Assembly: GCF_002258785.1 (NCBI RefSeq)
Contig: NZ_NOYI01000003.1
Coordinates: forward strand, 124,001-188,000
Source of the DNA: Rhodococcus sp. 06-235-1A
GTDB taxonomy: Bacteria > Actinomycetota > Actinomycetes > Mycobacteriales > Mycobacteriaceae
DNA: 64,000 nt
Reading direction: 5' to 3'
The translations under genes were made by a program, and so were the position numbers. The notes under the pieces were generated by a model that saw only the letters and a list, made by a program, of their open reading frames with translations, did not search any database and was not told the origin of the DNA. Below are positions 1 to 8,626 of this stretch, one piece after another. Position 1 is the stretch's first letter; each line of letters begins with the position of its first letter.

Positions 1-60
1 GGATTCGATCGGTTTTTCGTCGATGTCGTCGACTAGTTGCACATAGACTTTTCTGGCCAT
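1..60 (-). CDS. Lsr2-like nucleoid-associated protein, N-terminal 20 codons (runs off the window)
   Basis: Only the start of the gene is inside the window. Reading leftwards from the ATG at 60, the first residues are MARKVYVQLVDDIDEKP, which match the N-terminal beta-strand and oligomerisation segment of the Lsr2 family (usual pattern MA+KV.V.LVDD.DG). Lsr2 is a xenogeneic silencer that bridges AT-rich DNA. A good ribosome site, GGAGAG, lies seven bases upstream. The visible codons include AGA, CTA and AAA, which are rare in the neighbouring high-GC genes, so this may be an accessory, laterally acquired paralogue. The C-terminal AT-hook-like DNA-binding half cannot be seen, and the assignment rests on 20 residues. 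Confidence 0.7.
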   Translation of the reverse strand, partial: MARKVYVQLVDDIDEKPIES

Positions 61-582
61 GCTGAAGCTCTCCAATGGTGCAGGGGATGATGCGGGGATG
101 TCCAGATCGAACGGAAACGACTATACGGCTGAACAATGTGCATATCCACGCGGGCCGAGGAATTGTTACTGAATTCCCAGAACTGTCGCGAAATCGGATC
201 GTAGTTGACCGAAACGGCACCTTGGGTGCGAGAAAATTGTCCCGGTGGGGACGTTCGTCCTTATGCAAACAAAGACGAACCGACCGGTTCGATGAGGCAT
301 ATCCATCATCGGGTCGGTTCGTGGTCGAACCGAGCGGGGCAGCGCCGATTCGAGCCCGCCCACCGGCTGTGCGCCGGCAACGAATCGATTACGGAACGCG
401 CTCATTTCACTAACGAAAGACAATCCGAGACGCGAGAACACGGACGTCTGATTCACTTGAGACGCAAGTGTCTGCTGTTACGTCTGGTGCCCCTGTTGTC
501 GGTCACTCGCCTGAAATCAGCGGCATCCCAGGGGCCGAGAGGGGAGTAGCGCCACCAGTTTCACCGGTGCGCCCACGACGAT
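61..582. other. Long intergenic region between lsr2-like gene and amidase
   Basis: About 520 bases between two divergent genes. Short open frames cross it on both strands, but none shows family features or a convincing start. It looks less GC-rich than the flanking genes. The only structure I see is the cluster of CGAACCG/CGGTTCG half-sites at 276-333, listed separately. No tRNA or recognisable riboswitch was found. Confidence 0.6.
276..333. repeat. Two adjacent inverted repeats built from CGAACCG / CGGTTCG
   Basis: The first repeat is CGAACCG (276-282), two bases, CGGTTCG (285-291). The second is TCGGTTCG (314-321), TGGT, CGAACCGA (326-333). The same 7-bp half-site therefore occurs four times in 58 bases, in opposite arrangements. 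It could be a regulator-binding array for the divergent lsr2-like and amidase genes, or RNA hairpins. It is not the mycobacterial SOS box, because the spacing is wrong. Confidence 0.5.
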
Positions 583-1704
583 ATGAAATTTGCACGAACG
601 ACCAGGTCGATGGCAACGGCACTGATGTGCGCCGGGATTCTCGGTGCGGGAGTGCTCGCGTCGGCACCCGCTACCGCCGCCCCGGCCACCACCACGCCGT
701 CCACTCCAACACCGTCCATCGGCACCGAGCTGTCGGGTAAGACTGTGTTTCTCGACCCGGGCCACCAGGGCACCGGACATTCGGAGGATCTGCAGCGCCA
801 GGTCGACGACGGGCGCGGCGGCACGAAAGACTGCCAGACCACCGGAATGACCACCGTCGACGGCGTGCCCGAGCACACCATCAACTGGAAAGTCAGCGAA
901 CTCGTTCGGTCCAGCCTCGAGAGCCTGGGCGCAACGGTGAAGACCAGTCGAGCGGACGACACCGGGTGGGGTGGATGCGTCGACGACAGGGCGCGTGCAG
1001 CGAGCGAGTCCGGAGCTGACGTCGCGGTGAGTATCCATGCTGACTCCACGAGCACGTCGTCCGATGCCGCCAAGCACGGATTTCATCTGATCGTGCCCAC
1101 ATTGCCGATTCCGGACGCAGCGGCCGACGCAGCCCAGTCCGAAGGTGGGCGTTCGGCTTCGAAGCTGATGCGGGACTCGTACGTTCGGGCCGGCTTCGAC
1201 CCGGCGAACTACGCGGGCGTGGACGAGGGAATTCAGGAGCGCTCGGACGTGGCGGGTCCGGCACTGACCACAGTGCCCCTCGTATTCGTCGAAATGGGCA
1301 ACGGATCGAACCCCGACGACGCGGCCCTTCTCGAGAGCTCCGATGGTCAGTTGAAGCACGCGATCGCCATATCGACCGGGATCATCGACTATCTGCTCGG
1401 TGCAGAGGCGTCGTCCACGACGGCGACCGGCCCGGCCGCGGCGGATGCCACCGCCCCGACGACGACTGCTGCCGCCCCTGCGGCGAAGGCGACCGACACC
1501 GCTGCGCCCAGCGCGTCCTCGACCGTGGGAACGGGGACGGCTGTCGCGGGTCGAAGCGCACTGTCTCGATTGATCGACAGCGTCACTCCGTACATCGAGA
1601 CGTTCGGCGTGGACGGCCTGAAGGGGCTCGCGACGCCGGACAACGTCGCCGGTGTGTCCAACTTCGCGCAAGGCCTGCTGAAGCAGATTCTGGCTGCCCG
1701 GTAG
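583..1704 (+). CDS. Secreted N-acetylmuramoyl-L-alanine amidase (Amidase_3)
   Basis: Zinc amidase that cleaves the bond between N-acetylmuramic acid and L-Ala of peptidoglycan, outside the membrane. Residues 1-33 form a Sec signal peptide ending ATAA. The Amidase_3 domain follows (about 53-270), with the zinc and catalytic set visible as DPGHQG (His61), a Glu near 97 in GVPEHT, SIHADS (His152) and VEMGN (Glu237). This matches Ami1/Rv3717 of M. tuberculosis. After about residue 270 there is an Ala/Thr-rich low-complexity linker and then a conserved tail of about 50 residues. At 373 residues it is longer than Rv3717, mainly because of this tail. The ribosome site is weak. The gene ends 11 bases before the COG0523 gene. 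Confidence 0.9.
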   Translation: MKFARTTRSMATALMCAGILGAGVLASAPATAAPATTTPSTPTPSIGTELSGKTVFLDPGHQGTGHSEDLQRQVDDGRGGTKDCQTTGMTTVDGVPEHTINWKVSELVRSSLESLGATVKTSRADDTGWGGCVDDRARAASESGADVAVSIHADSTSTSSDAAKHGFHLIVPTLPIPDAAADAAQSEGGRSASKLMRDSYVRAGFDPANYAGVDEGIQERSDVAGPALTTVPLVFVEMGNGSNPDDAALLESSDGQLKHAIAISTGIIDYLLGAEASSTTATGPAAADATAPTTTAAAPAAKATDTAAPSASSTVGTGTAVAGRSALSRLIDSVTPYIETFGVDGLKGLATPDNVAGVSNFAQGLLKQILAAR

Positions 1705-1715
1705 TCTCGGACGCC

Positions 1716-2765
1716 GTGGCGCGTCGAAGAATTCCGGTGGTGATCGTTGCCGGCTTTCTCGGCGCGGGTAAGACGACCCTGCTCAATCACCTGTTGCGCA
1801 ACGATGCCGGTGTGCGAATCGGAGTCGTGGTCAACGATTTCGGAGCAATCAACATCGATGCGATGCTCGTGGCGGGGCAGGTCGATTCGATGGTCTCACT
1901 CGGCAACGGGTGTATCTGTTGCGCCGTCGACATCAGCGATATGGACGCGATGTTCGACGCCCTCGCGCACCGCCGTTCGGCCATCGACGTGATCGTGGTG
2001 GAGGCCAGTGGCTTGGCCGAGCCGCGCAACCTGATTCGAATGGTCCGCGGCAGCGAGAACGAGTTCATCGTCTACGGCGGGCTCGTAGGGGTCGTCGACG
2101 CCGTGGAGTTTCCGCACACTCGCGCAGAGCATCCCGAGATCGACCATCATCTGCAGCTGGCCGATCTGGTCGTGTTGAACAAGTGCGACGAGGTTTCGGA
2201 GTCCGATCTCTCCGCGGTCGAGTCCACCGTGCACTCCGTGGTGGGCGAGGTTCCGGTGGTCCCGGTCGCCTTCGGGCGGGTCGATCCATTGCTGCTCTTC
2301 GACCGTCGCGAGGACTCGTCGGTCCAGTCGGCGGTGGCCGTGCAGTTGTCGTTGGACGATCTGCTTCGGGACGACCACCACGACCACGACCACGACCACG
2401 ATCACCACCTGCACGCGCGGTACTCGCACACCGAGTTCGTCACCACGGACCCGATCGATCCACGACGGATGATCGAATTCCTGGAGAATCCCTCCGGCAA
2501 CCTCTACCGCATCAAGGGTTTCGTCTACTTCGCGATCCCTGGCCACAGGCAGAAGTTCATCGTGCACACGGTCGGCCGACACATTCGATTCGATGTCGCT
2601 TCGTGGGCTCGAGGTGAGACAGAACAGACGTCGCTGGTGCTGATCGGTACCGAGCTCGACGCATCGATTGTCGAGAGACGACTGCGCGCCTGTGTGCGGA
2701 CACCGGCCGAGCACGGCGATGCTTCGTCGATGCTCCCGGTGCAGCGCTACCTCGATACCGGGTAG
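1716..2765 (+). CDS. COG0523/CobW-family GTP-dependent metal chaperone, His-rich
   Basis: G3E-family P-loop GTPase of the COG0523 group (CobW, YeiR, ZNG1-like metal chaperones). The P-loop GFLGAGKTT is at about 13-21, the family metal motif GNGCICC at about 63-69 and the guanine-specificity motif NKCD near 152. A run of alternating His and Asp at about 221-237 is typical of members that handle zinc or nickel. The CobW_C domain fills the last third. The GTG start follows the amidase stop by 11 bases. Function within the family (zinc transfer against cobalt or other metals) cannot be read from sequence, but the His-rich loop favours a zinc or nickel role. No Zur-like site was seen upstream. Confidence 0.88.
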   Translation: MARRRIPVVIVAGFLGAGKTTLLNHLLRNDAGVRIGVVVNDFGAINIDAMLVAGQVDSMVSLGNGCICCAVDISDMDAMFDALAHRRSAIDVIVVEASGLAEPRNLIRMVRGSENEFIVYGGLVGVVDAVEFPHTRAEHPEIDHHLQLADLVVLNKCDEVSESDLSAVESTVHSVVGEVPVVPVAFGRVDPLLLFDRREDSSVQSAVAVQLSLDDLLRDDHHDHDHDHDHHLHARYSHTEFVTTDPIDPRRMIEFLENPSGNLYRIKGFVYFAIPGHRQKFIVHTVGRHIRFDVASWARGETEQTSLVLIGTELDASIVERRLRACVRTPAEHGDASSMLPVQRYLDTG

Positions 2766-2770
2766 ATCTT

Positions 2771-3184
2771 CTACAGCCCGACCCATTCGGTGCGTCCGCC
2801 CTCGAATCCCTGCCGCTTCCAGATCGGGACCTCCGCCTTGATGCGTTCGACCAGTCGGGCGCAGGCTTCGAACGCTTCGGCGCGATGAGCCGAGCCGACC
2901 GCTGCCACGAGTGCCAGGTCGCCCACACGCAGGTCGCCCACGCGGTGTACCGCGGCCACAGCCAAGCCGGTGTCTGTGGAAACTTCTGAGCAGCATCGAT
3001 TCAGGAAGCGCTCGGCGTCGGGGTGGGCTCGATATTCGAGGGTTTCCACGGCGTGGCCTCCATCGTGGTCGCGGACGATTCCGCTGAACAGCACAACCGC
3101 TCCGTGTCGCGAATCCTGCACCGCTGCTTCCACTTCGGCGGTACTCAACGGTTCACTCGAAATTCGTGCGACGAGCTCACTCAT
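2771..3184 (-). CDS. moaE: Molybdopterin synthase catalytic subunit MoaE
   Basis: Large subunit of molybdopterin synthase, which adds the dithiolene sulfurs to precursor Z (cPMP) using thiocarboxylated MoaD. The 137 residues are full length. Visible family features are GAVVLFSGIVRDHDGG near residue 28, the HR.G.L.VGD segment, the SAHRAEAFEAC helix and the conserved ending AEVPIWKRQGFEGG with the active-site Lys. Its ATG overlaps the stop of the upstream moaC-mogA fusion by 8 bases, so it is the last gene of the minus-strand operon moeA-moaCB-moaE. The MoaD partner is on the other arm of the divergent cluster. Confidence 0.95.
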   Translation of the reverse strand: MSELVARISSEPLSTAEVEAAVQDSRHGAVVLFSGIVRDHDGGHAVETLEYRAHPDAERFLNRCCSEVSTDTGLAVAAVHRVGDLRVGDLALVAAVGSAHRAEAFEACARLVERIKAEVPIWKRQGFEGGRTEWVGL

Positions 3185-4187
3185 CGTGGGCGCCTCCTCC
3201 GGCGATCTGGGCGAGAACGTGGTCGAGCAACGGATCGAGGACTGCCAGGCCGTCCTTGACGCCGCCCGGTGAACCGGGCAGATTGACGACCAGGGTGCGC
3301 CCGATCAAGCCCGACACACCGCGACTGAGCACTGCGTGTGGTGTTGCGGACGTTCCCCGGGTTCTGATTGCATCGGCAATGCCCGGCATGTCGATGTCGA
3401 TGAGCGCTGCGGTGGCCTCGGGAGTCGCGTCGGTAGGCGAGACACCGGTTCCGCCGGTGCTGATGATCAACGACGGTTCGCCGCGCAGAGCGTCCTGCAG
3501 TCCGGCCGCGATGTCGGAATCGGCGTACACCAGCGGACCGCGCGCGGTGAAGCCTCGATCGGTCAACCAGGCTGCGATGGTGGGACCGGTGGTGTCGGGC
3601 CGAGTTCCGCGCGCGCCACCGGTGGAGGCCACCAGGACCACTGCGGATCGGGTGGTCTCGAATACCGGTGAAGTCTCTGCGTCGGGCGAGCTCTCTGCGT
3701 CGTCTCGCTGCCAATGCCCGTGCTTACCGCCGTCCTTGGTGATCAGCCGGACCCCGTTCATGGTGGCACCGGGATCGACGGCCTTGACCATGTCGTGCAG
3801 CGTCAGTCCGGCAACGGCGACGGCAGTCAGCGCTTCCATCTCCACGCCGGTGCGTCCGGTGGTGCGCGCGGTTGCCTCGACCGTGATGGACGAGTCGGTG
3901 AATCCGAACGAGATCTTCACCGACGAGAGGGCGAGCTGATGGCACAGCGGAATCAGCTCCGACGTCCGCTTCGCCGCCGAGATGCCCGCGATGCGCGCAG
4001 TCGCGAGAACATCGGCCTTGGGCATGTCGTCGGCACGCACGAGCGCGATGACCTCGGCCGTCGTGACGAACTCACCGGCGGCGACGGCCGTGCGCGAGGT
4101 CTCCTTCTTGTGGGCCACGTCGACCATGCGAGCGCGGCCCTGATCGTCGAGATGCGACAGGTGCGTATGCGGGGCGTCGGTGGTCAC
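3177..4187 (-). CDS. moaCB: Fused MoaC-MogA/MoaB molybdenum cofactor biosynthesis protein
   Basis: Two pathway enzymes in one 336-residue chain. The N-terminal half (about 1-160) is MoaC, cyclic pyranopterin monophosphate synthase, with MVDVAHKKETSRTA, IPLCHQLAL and the MEALTAV motif. The C-terminal half (about 180-336) is a MogA/MoaB domain that adenylylates molybdopterin, with IISTGGTGVSPTDATPEA and the ending VNLPGSPGGVKD. A longer open frame exists, but the true start is the GTG at 4187, whose GTGA overlaps the moeA stop by 4 bases. Upstream residues have no MoaC similarity. Gene overlaps on both sides indicate tight translational coupling. Such fusions are known in some actinobacteria, while M. 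tuberculosis keeps the two activities separate. Confidence 0.92.
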   Translation of the reverse strand: MTTDAPHTHLSHLDDQGRARMVDVAHKKETSRTAVAAGEFVTTAEVIALVRADDMPKADVLATARIAGISAAKRTSELIPLCHQLALSSVKISFGFTDSSITVEATARTTGRTGVEMEALTAVAVAGLTLHDMVKAVDPGATMNGVRLITKDGGKHGHWQRDDAESSPDAETSPVFETTRSAVVLVASTGGARGTRPDTTGPTIAAWLTDRGFTARGPLVYADSDIAAGLQDALRGEPSLIISTGGTGVSPTDATPEATAALIDIDMPGIADAIRTRGTSATPHAVLSRGVSGLIGRTLVVNLPGSPGGVKDGLAVLDPLLDHVLAQIAGGGAHDE

Positions 4188-5398
4188 AGCGGCAATACCT
4201 CCACGGGGGATCCTGCAGCGAGTTCTGTTGTCTCGGAATCGATGTCGATCAGCACGTCGGCCCATGCCAGTGCCGCGACCAGGTGCGAGCCGGGACCGGC
4301 CACGAGCTCGACCATCCCGTCGTCACGCAATCTGCCACGCAGGAGTTGTCTCCTGCCGGGCGGAGACACGATCGGTTCGTGCAATGCAGAGGTCGTCGAG
4401 AGCACCGGAGGCAGACCCGCTGCTCGCCGAACGATGTTGCGCGCGAACATGATGTACGAGACGACCGTACTGACGGGATTGCCGGGAAAGCTGAGCACGG
4501 GAACACCGTCGAACATGGTGATGCCCTGCGGCCCGCCCGGCTGCATACGAACCGATCCGAAGGTGCCGCCGAGCGGCCGGAGCACGTCCTTGACCACCTC
4601 GAAGTCGCCCATCGACACTCCGCCGGAGGTGATGATCAGCTCCGCCGATTTCGCTGCCGCATCGAGAATTTCGCGAAACCTGCTCGGTTCGTCCGAGCTG
4701 CGCGAGACCGAAACGACCTCGGCACCGCTGGCGCGTAGGTGTGCGGCGAGGGTGATCCCGTTCGAATCGTAGATCTGGCCGGGCGTCAGAATCGAGCCGG
4801 CGTCGACCAGCTCGGCACCTGTCGTCACGACAGCAACGCGAGGGCGCGAGCGTACCTCGACCTCGGCGAAACCTACGGCCGCGAGAACCGAGATGTGCCG
4901 GGGCTCGAGTGCTCGACCGGCCTCGACCAGCACCGTTCCGACGCGTACGTCGCTTCCCTGTTCGCGAACGAATTCGCCTGCCGCACGGCCTCGTTCGATC
5001 GTGACCGAACCGGCGGACGGTATCGTGGTGTCCTCGACGGGGATGATGGCGTCGGCCCCGTCTGGAATGGGTGCGCCGGTCATGATCTTCGCCGCGCTCC
5101 CCGACGCCAGGACTGCCGATGCCGTCGGGCCGGCGGCGATGATCGTCGAGACAGGAAGTGTCACCGGGGTCGTGTCCACGGAACGGGAATCGACCGCGTA
5201 GCCGTCCATCTGTGAGTTGCGGAAGAGCGGTAGATCGACCGGCGACCGTACGTCCTCGAACGAGACGCGTCCCAGGGCGTCGGCCAGAGGGATTCGCTGC
5301 GCGGCTCTGGTTCCCAGCGTTTCGAGAAGAGTCTCGATCGCGGCGGCGTGCTCCTCGACGGATACGGCGCTCACTGCGCTGGTCCGATGATTCCGCAC
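4184..5398 (-). CDS. moeA: Molybdopterin molybdenumtransferase MoeA
   Basis: Inserts molybdate into adenylylated molybdopterin, the last step of basic Moco synthesis. The 404-residue chain shows the MoeA order: N-terminal domain with PLFRNSQMDGYAV, the IMTGAPIPDGADAIIPVED motif, the MoCF domain with TGAEL...PGQIYDSNG, TSGGVSMGDFE and LSFPGNPVS, then the C-terminal beta domain. The GTG start at 5398 is the first plausible one, and a few residues of uncertainty remain. It is first in the minus-strand operon and divergent from moaA. The 126-base gap to moaA should carry both promoters; no Moco riboswitch was recognised there. Confidence 0.93.
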   Translation of the reverse strand: MRNHRTSAVSAVSVEEHAAAIETLLETLGTRAAQRIPLADALGRVSFEDVRSPVDLPLFRNSQMDGYAVDSRSVDTTPVTLPVSTIIAAGPTASAVLASGSAAKIMTGAPIPDGADAIIPVEDTTIPSAGSVTIERGRAAGEFVREQGSDVRVGTVLVEAGRALEPRHISVLAAVGFAEVEVRSRPRVAVVTTGAELVDAGSILTPGQIYDSNGITLAAHLRASGAEVVSVSRSSDEPSRFREILDAAAKSAELIITSGGVSMGDFEVVKDVLRPLGGTFGSVRMQPGGPQGITMFDGVPVLSFPGNPVSTVVSYIMFARNIVRRAAGLPPVLSTTSALHEPIVSPPGRRQLLRGRLRDDGMVELVAGPGSHLVAALAWADVLIDIDSETTELAAGSPVEVLPL

Positions 5399-5524
5399 GA
5401 GTGCTCAGCCGTCATGGGTGCCAATCCTAAGCACGCCGACAACGCCGTCGAGTGTGGGCTGCGGCATACTGGGTAGACACGTCCATGACAGGCGTGATCG
5501 AGGTCGACGAAGGCGAGGTACGAG

Positions 5525-6616
5525 GTGACGGTGGACAGTGTCACCTCGCTGGGCATTCCGGTGTTCGGCGGTGCGGCAACCGGCGATCGGTCACTGCAGG
5601 CGAATTCGGTAGAGGATCGGCCGGACGTACCGCATCTGATCGACCGCTTCGGCCGCGTCGCGCGGGACCTGCGTATCTCCATCACCGAGAAGTGCTCGCT
5701 CCGGTGCACCTACTGCATGCCGGAGGAGGGCCTTCCGGCCATTCCTGCGGCGAACCTGCTCACGCCGGCCGAAATCGCTCGCGTTGTCTCGGTGTCGGTG
5801 CGTCTGCTGGGTATCCGCGACGTCCGGTTCACCGGTGGCGAGCCCCTCATGCGCCGCGACCTCGACGAGATCCTGCGACTGTGCTCCGATGCTGCGGCAG
5901 GTGTGCCGCTGTCGATGACGACCAATGCAGTCGGCCTGGAGCATCGAGCGGCGGCGCTGGCGGATGCCGGGTTGACCAGGGTCAACGTCTCCTTGGACTC
6001 GGTCGACCGCGAAGATTTCGCGCGGTTGACCCGACGTGACCGGTTGCCTTCGGTGCTGGCAGGGATCCGCGCGGCGAAGCGAGCGGGCATCGGTCCGGTG
6101 AAGATCAATGCAGTTCTGATGCGCGACACGCTGTCCGGTGCGGTCGATCTGCTGCGCTGGTGTCTCGACGAGGGGGTTGCTCTCCGGTTCATCGAGCAGA
6201 TGCCGCTCGACGCCGATCACGAGTGGGCTCGCGCCAACATGATCGACGCCCAGACCCTGCTCGACGAGCTGTCCACCGAGTTCGACCTGCGTGAGGTGGG
6301 GCGCGCCGATCCGTCGGCACCGGCCGAGGAATGGAGCGTCGACGGAACCGATGCCACCGTCGGCATCATCGCGTCGGTGACACGATCGTTCTGCGGGGAT
6401 TGCGACCGGACGCGGGTGACCGCGGAAGGAACCATTCGGTCATGCTTGTTCAGCGACGACGAGACCGATCTTCGCGCGGCGCTGCGCGGCGGTGCCACCG
6501 ACGACGAATTGGCAGCCGTGTGGCGCGGGGCGATGTGGAACAAGTGGGCTGGGCACGGCATCGATGCCGACGGCTTCGTACCTCCCGCCCGCAGCATGGG
6601 AGCCATCGGTGGTTGA
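5525..6616 (+). CDS. moaA: GTP 3',8-cyclase MoaA (radical SAM)
   Basis: Radical-SAM enzyme that converts GTP to 3',8-cyclo-GTP, which MoaC turns into cPMP. The N-terminal [4Fe-4S] motif [13 protein letters not shown] lies at about 58-70 and the second cluster is formed by FCGDCDRTR plus a later Cys (IRSCLF) near 285-305. The protein ends in Gly-Gly, which is needed in MoaA. Length 363 is typical, with about 40 extra N-terminal residues before [19 protein letters not shown]. The GTG start is preceded by GAGG. The following moaD overlaps its stop by 8 bases. Confidence 0.95.
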   Translation: MTVDSVTSLGIPVFGGAATGDRSLQANSVEDRPDVPHLIDRFGRVARDLRISITEKCSLRCTYCMPEEGLPAIPAANLLTPAEIARVVSVSVRLLGIRDVRFTGGEPLMRRDLDEILRLCSDAAAGVPLSMTTNAVGLEHRAAALADAGLTRVNVSLDSVDREDFARLTRRDRLPSVLAGIRAAKRAGIGPVKINAVLMRDTLSGAVDLLRWCLDEGVALRFIEQMPLDADHEWARANMIDAQTLLDELSTEFDLREVGRADPSAPAEEWSVDGTDATVGIIASVTRSFCGDCDRTRVTAEGTIRSCLFSDDETDLRAALRGGATDDELAAVWRGAMWNKWAGHGIDADGFVPPARSMGAIGG

Positions 6617-6893
6617 TGCGCAGACCGGCGTCGACGTCGGCCCGTCGACCGAGGTCGAGGTGCGGTACTTCGCTGCCGCCGTCGACGCGTCGGGGTGCGA
6701 CTCGGAGTACGTCACCATGCCGATCGGAGCCACTCTTGCCGACCTTCGAGAGGTGATTCGTTCGCGGCACGGTGCGCCGATGGACCCCGTTCTTCGGGTG
6801 TCGGCCTATCTGGTCGGAGACGATCTCACCCGCGATCTCGACCGTCCGATCGGCAGCCGGGTCGACGTGCTACCGCCGTTCGCCGGCGGCTGA
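6609..6893 (+). CDS. moaD: Molybdopterin synthase sulfur carrier subunit MoaD
   Basis: Ubiquitin-like carrier that donates sulfur to MoaE as a C-terminal thiocarboxylate. The 94-residue chain starts at GTG 6609, overlapping the moaA stop, and ends in the essential Gly-Gly ([10 protein letters not shown]). The beta-grasp pattern VEVRYFAAA...LADLREVI is clear. A longer open frame exists upstream in this phase but lies inside moaA. No adenylyltransferase (MoeB/MoeZ) that would charge it is present in the window. Confidence 0.9.
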   Translation: MVDAQTGVDVGPSTEVEVRYFAAAVDASGCDSEYVTMPIGATLADLREVIRSRHGAPMDPVLRVSAYLVGDDLTRDLDRPIGSRVDVLPPFAGG

Positions 6894-6921
6894 TCACCGG
6901 ACGCGCGTCAGTGGACTCGCG

Positions 6922-7767
6922 TCAGCGGGCGCTCTTCCACCAGTCGTCGAACGGCGTCACCGGCACCGCACGCTTGTGGCGGGTCGCGAGAAACATCTTC
7001 TCCAGCTTCTCGGCAACGTCATCGGCGACCTCCTTGCCCTCGAGGTAGTCGTCGATCTGCTCGTACGTCACCCCGAGTGCCTCCTCGTCCGGCAGGGCCG
7101 GGCGATCGTCCTCGAGATCCGCGGTGGGGACCTTTCGCCATGTGCTCTCGGGTGCACCGAGTTCGCGTAGCAATGCTGCTCCCTGACGCTTGCTCAGCCC
7201 GGTGAGCGGCGTCAGGTCGACACCACCGTCGCCGAATTTGGTGAAGAAGCCGGTGATGGCCTCGGCGGCGTGGTCGGTGCCGACGACGACGTAGCCGAGT
7301 TCTCCGGCGATGGCGTACTGCGCGACCATGCGCTGGCGCGCCTTGATGTTGCCCCGCACGAAATCGCGAACCTCGCCCGTACCCAGTGCTTCTGCTGTGG
7401 CGGTCGCGGCGGCGTCGGCAGCCTCCTTGATATTGACGGTCACCGTCCGATCGGGATCGATGAACCGCAGCGAGATCGACGCGTCGTCCTCGTCGGCCTG
7501 CACGCCGTACGGGAGTCGAACGGCAACGAACTCGGCCTCGTGGCCATCGGCCCGTAGCTCCGTCGCGGCTTGCTGGGCGAGTTTGCCGGTGAGCGTACTG
7601 TCCTGTCCGCCACTGATACCGAGAACGAAGCCCGTGGCCGGGGTCGATGCCAGATAGTCCTTGAGGAAGTCCACCCTTCGGCGAATCTCCGTGACCGGAT
7701 CGATGGTCGACTGCACTGCCAGCTCGCGCGTGATTCCGGTGCGCAGTTCCGAGTTGATGAGTCCCAT
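6922..7767 (-). CDS. nadE: NH3-dependent NAD+ synthetase
   Basis: Amidates nicotinic acid adenine dinucleotide to NAD+ using ammonia and ATP. At 281 residues this is the short E. coli/Bacillus type without a glutaminase domain; the mycobacterial enzyme, by contrast, is a large glutamine-dependent form. The PP-loop [11 protein letters not shown] is at about 53-63. Also visible are [26 protein letters not shown] and [21 protein letters not shown] chose ATG 7767 because a TAGGAT -10 box sits exactly six bases upstream, implying a leaderless mRNA. A GTG one codon earlier is possible. The gene is divergent from the fructosamine-kinase-like gene with almost no gap. Confidence 0.93.
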   Translation of the reverse strand: MGLINSELRTGITRELAVQSTIDPVTEIRRRVDFLKDYLASTPATGFVLGISGGQDSTLTGKLAQQAATELRADGHEAEFVAVRLPYGVQADEDDASISLRFIDPDRTVTVNIKEAADAAATATAEALGTGEVRDFVRGNIKARQRMVAQYAIAGELGYVVVGTDHAAEAITGFFTKFGDGGVDLTPLTGLSKRQGAALLRELGAPESTWRKVPTADLEDDRPALPDEEALGVTYEQIDDYLEGKEVADDVAEKLEKMFLATRHKRAVPVTPFDDWWKSAR

Positions 7768-7773
7768 CACGTC

Positions 7774-7779
7774 ATCCTA
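7774..7779 (-). promoter_or_regulatory. -10 box (TAGGAT) of nadE, leaderless arrangement
   Basis: TAGGAT read on the minus strand, six bases before the nadE ATG. With the usual 6-7 base distance from -10 to +1, transcription would begin at the start codon. Inferred from spacing only. Confidence 0.55.
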
Positions 7780-7833
7780 ATGACGCGCGCGGATGTGCGG
7801 CTCGCGCACGTGCCGTGCGTAGTGTCGGTGTTC

Positions 7834-8616
7834 GTGAGCGGATCCACCGATACCTTCCTCAAACGAAACCCCCAGGCGCATCCCGACTTCTTCGCGGCCG
7901 AGGCGGCCGGCCTCCACTGGCTGGGCGAGGCGGGCGCTCCGGTTGTCCGAGTGCTCGGGCACGGACCGACGCACATCGAGCTCGAACGACTGGTCGCCGC
8001 GCGTCCGACGGTGCCCGCGGCGAGAGGATTCGGGCGCGTACTGGCCGACATGCACACGGCGGGAGCTCATGGATTCGGTTCTCCGCCGGTGGGTCCGGAC
8101 GGCGCTGCTTTCTCGGGGCAGTTGTTCATCGGGGCCAGGCCCATGAGCAGTGCAGTACACCGGACGTGGGGTTCGTTCTATGCGGCCGAACGAGTGTTGC
8201 CGTTCCTCCGGATTGCCGTGGACGCAGGCACCGTGACACCAGGGGAGGCCGCGACAGTCGAATCGGCGTGCCGACGCATCGCGAACGGTGACTTCGACGA
8301 TGCGGAGCCGCCCAGCCGAATTCACGGAGATCTCTGGAACGGGAACGTGTTCTGGACCGACGCGGGCGTGGTGATGATCGACCCGGCCGCCCACGGCGGG
8401 CACCGTGAGACCGATCTGGCGATGTTGGCGCTCTTCGGATGCCCCCATGTGGAGGCGGTCGTGGACGAGTACGAGACCGTGCGGCCGCTTCGAGCCGGAT
8501 GGCGAGAACGCATTCCACTGCATCGACTCCACCCACTCGCCGTCCATGCGGCCGGACACGGTCGCTCGTACGGTAGGGCGTTGCACGCTGCCGCCGTGGC
8601 AGTCGAGAGCCTCTGA
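7834..8616 (+). CDS. Fructosamine/ketosamine-3-kinase family protein
   Basis: Member of the fructosamine kinase family (aminoglycoside-phosphotransferase fold), which phosphorylates sugar adducts on protein amines and so helps repair glycation. From the GTG at 7834 the protein begins VSGSTDTFLKRNPQAHPDFF, followed by EAAGLHWLGEAGAP. The catalytic loop is IHGDLWNGNVFW and the metal-binding Asp is in VVMIDPAAHGGHRETDLAM. Length about 260 is slightly short for the family (about 290). The start is uncertain, with in-frame candidates at 7780, 7810 and 7828. It is divergent from nadE. The substrate is not known. Confidence 0.8.
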   Translation: MSGSTDTFLKRNPQAHPDFFAAEAAGLHWLGEAGAPVVRVLGHGPTHIELERLVAARPTVPAARGFGRVLADMHTAGAHGFGSPPVGPDGAAFSGQLFIGARPMSSAVHRTWGSFYAAERVLPFLRIAVDAGTVTPGEAATVESACRRIANGDFDDAEPPSRIHGDLWNGNVFWTDAGVVMIDPAAHGGHRETDLAMLALFGCPHVEAVVDEYETVRPLRAGWRERIPLHRLHPLAVHAAGHGRSYGRALHAAAVAVESL

Positions 8617-8626
8617 TGCCGGAGAG

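Noticed and set aside
276..333. Possible mycobacterial SOS (LexA) box
   Set aside because: LexA sites there are CGAAC-N4-GTTCG. Here the spacing is six for one repeat and the arms are reversed for the other.
166..549. Three overlapping open frames of about 100 codons in the lsr2-amidase gap
   Set aside because: No family-like motifs, no ribosome sites, mutually overlapping on both strands, and the region contains inverted repeats instead.
5399..5524. Molybdenum-cofactor riboswitch between moeA and moaA
   Set aside because: No recognisable conserved stems or core; this riboswitch class is mainly known from Proteobacteria.
7570..7833. N-terminal extension of the fructosamine-kinase-like protein
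   Set aside because: These codons lie inside nadE on the other strand; family similarity begins only near FLKRNPQAHPDFF.
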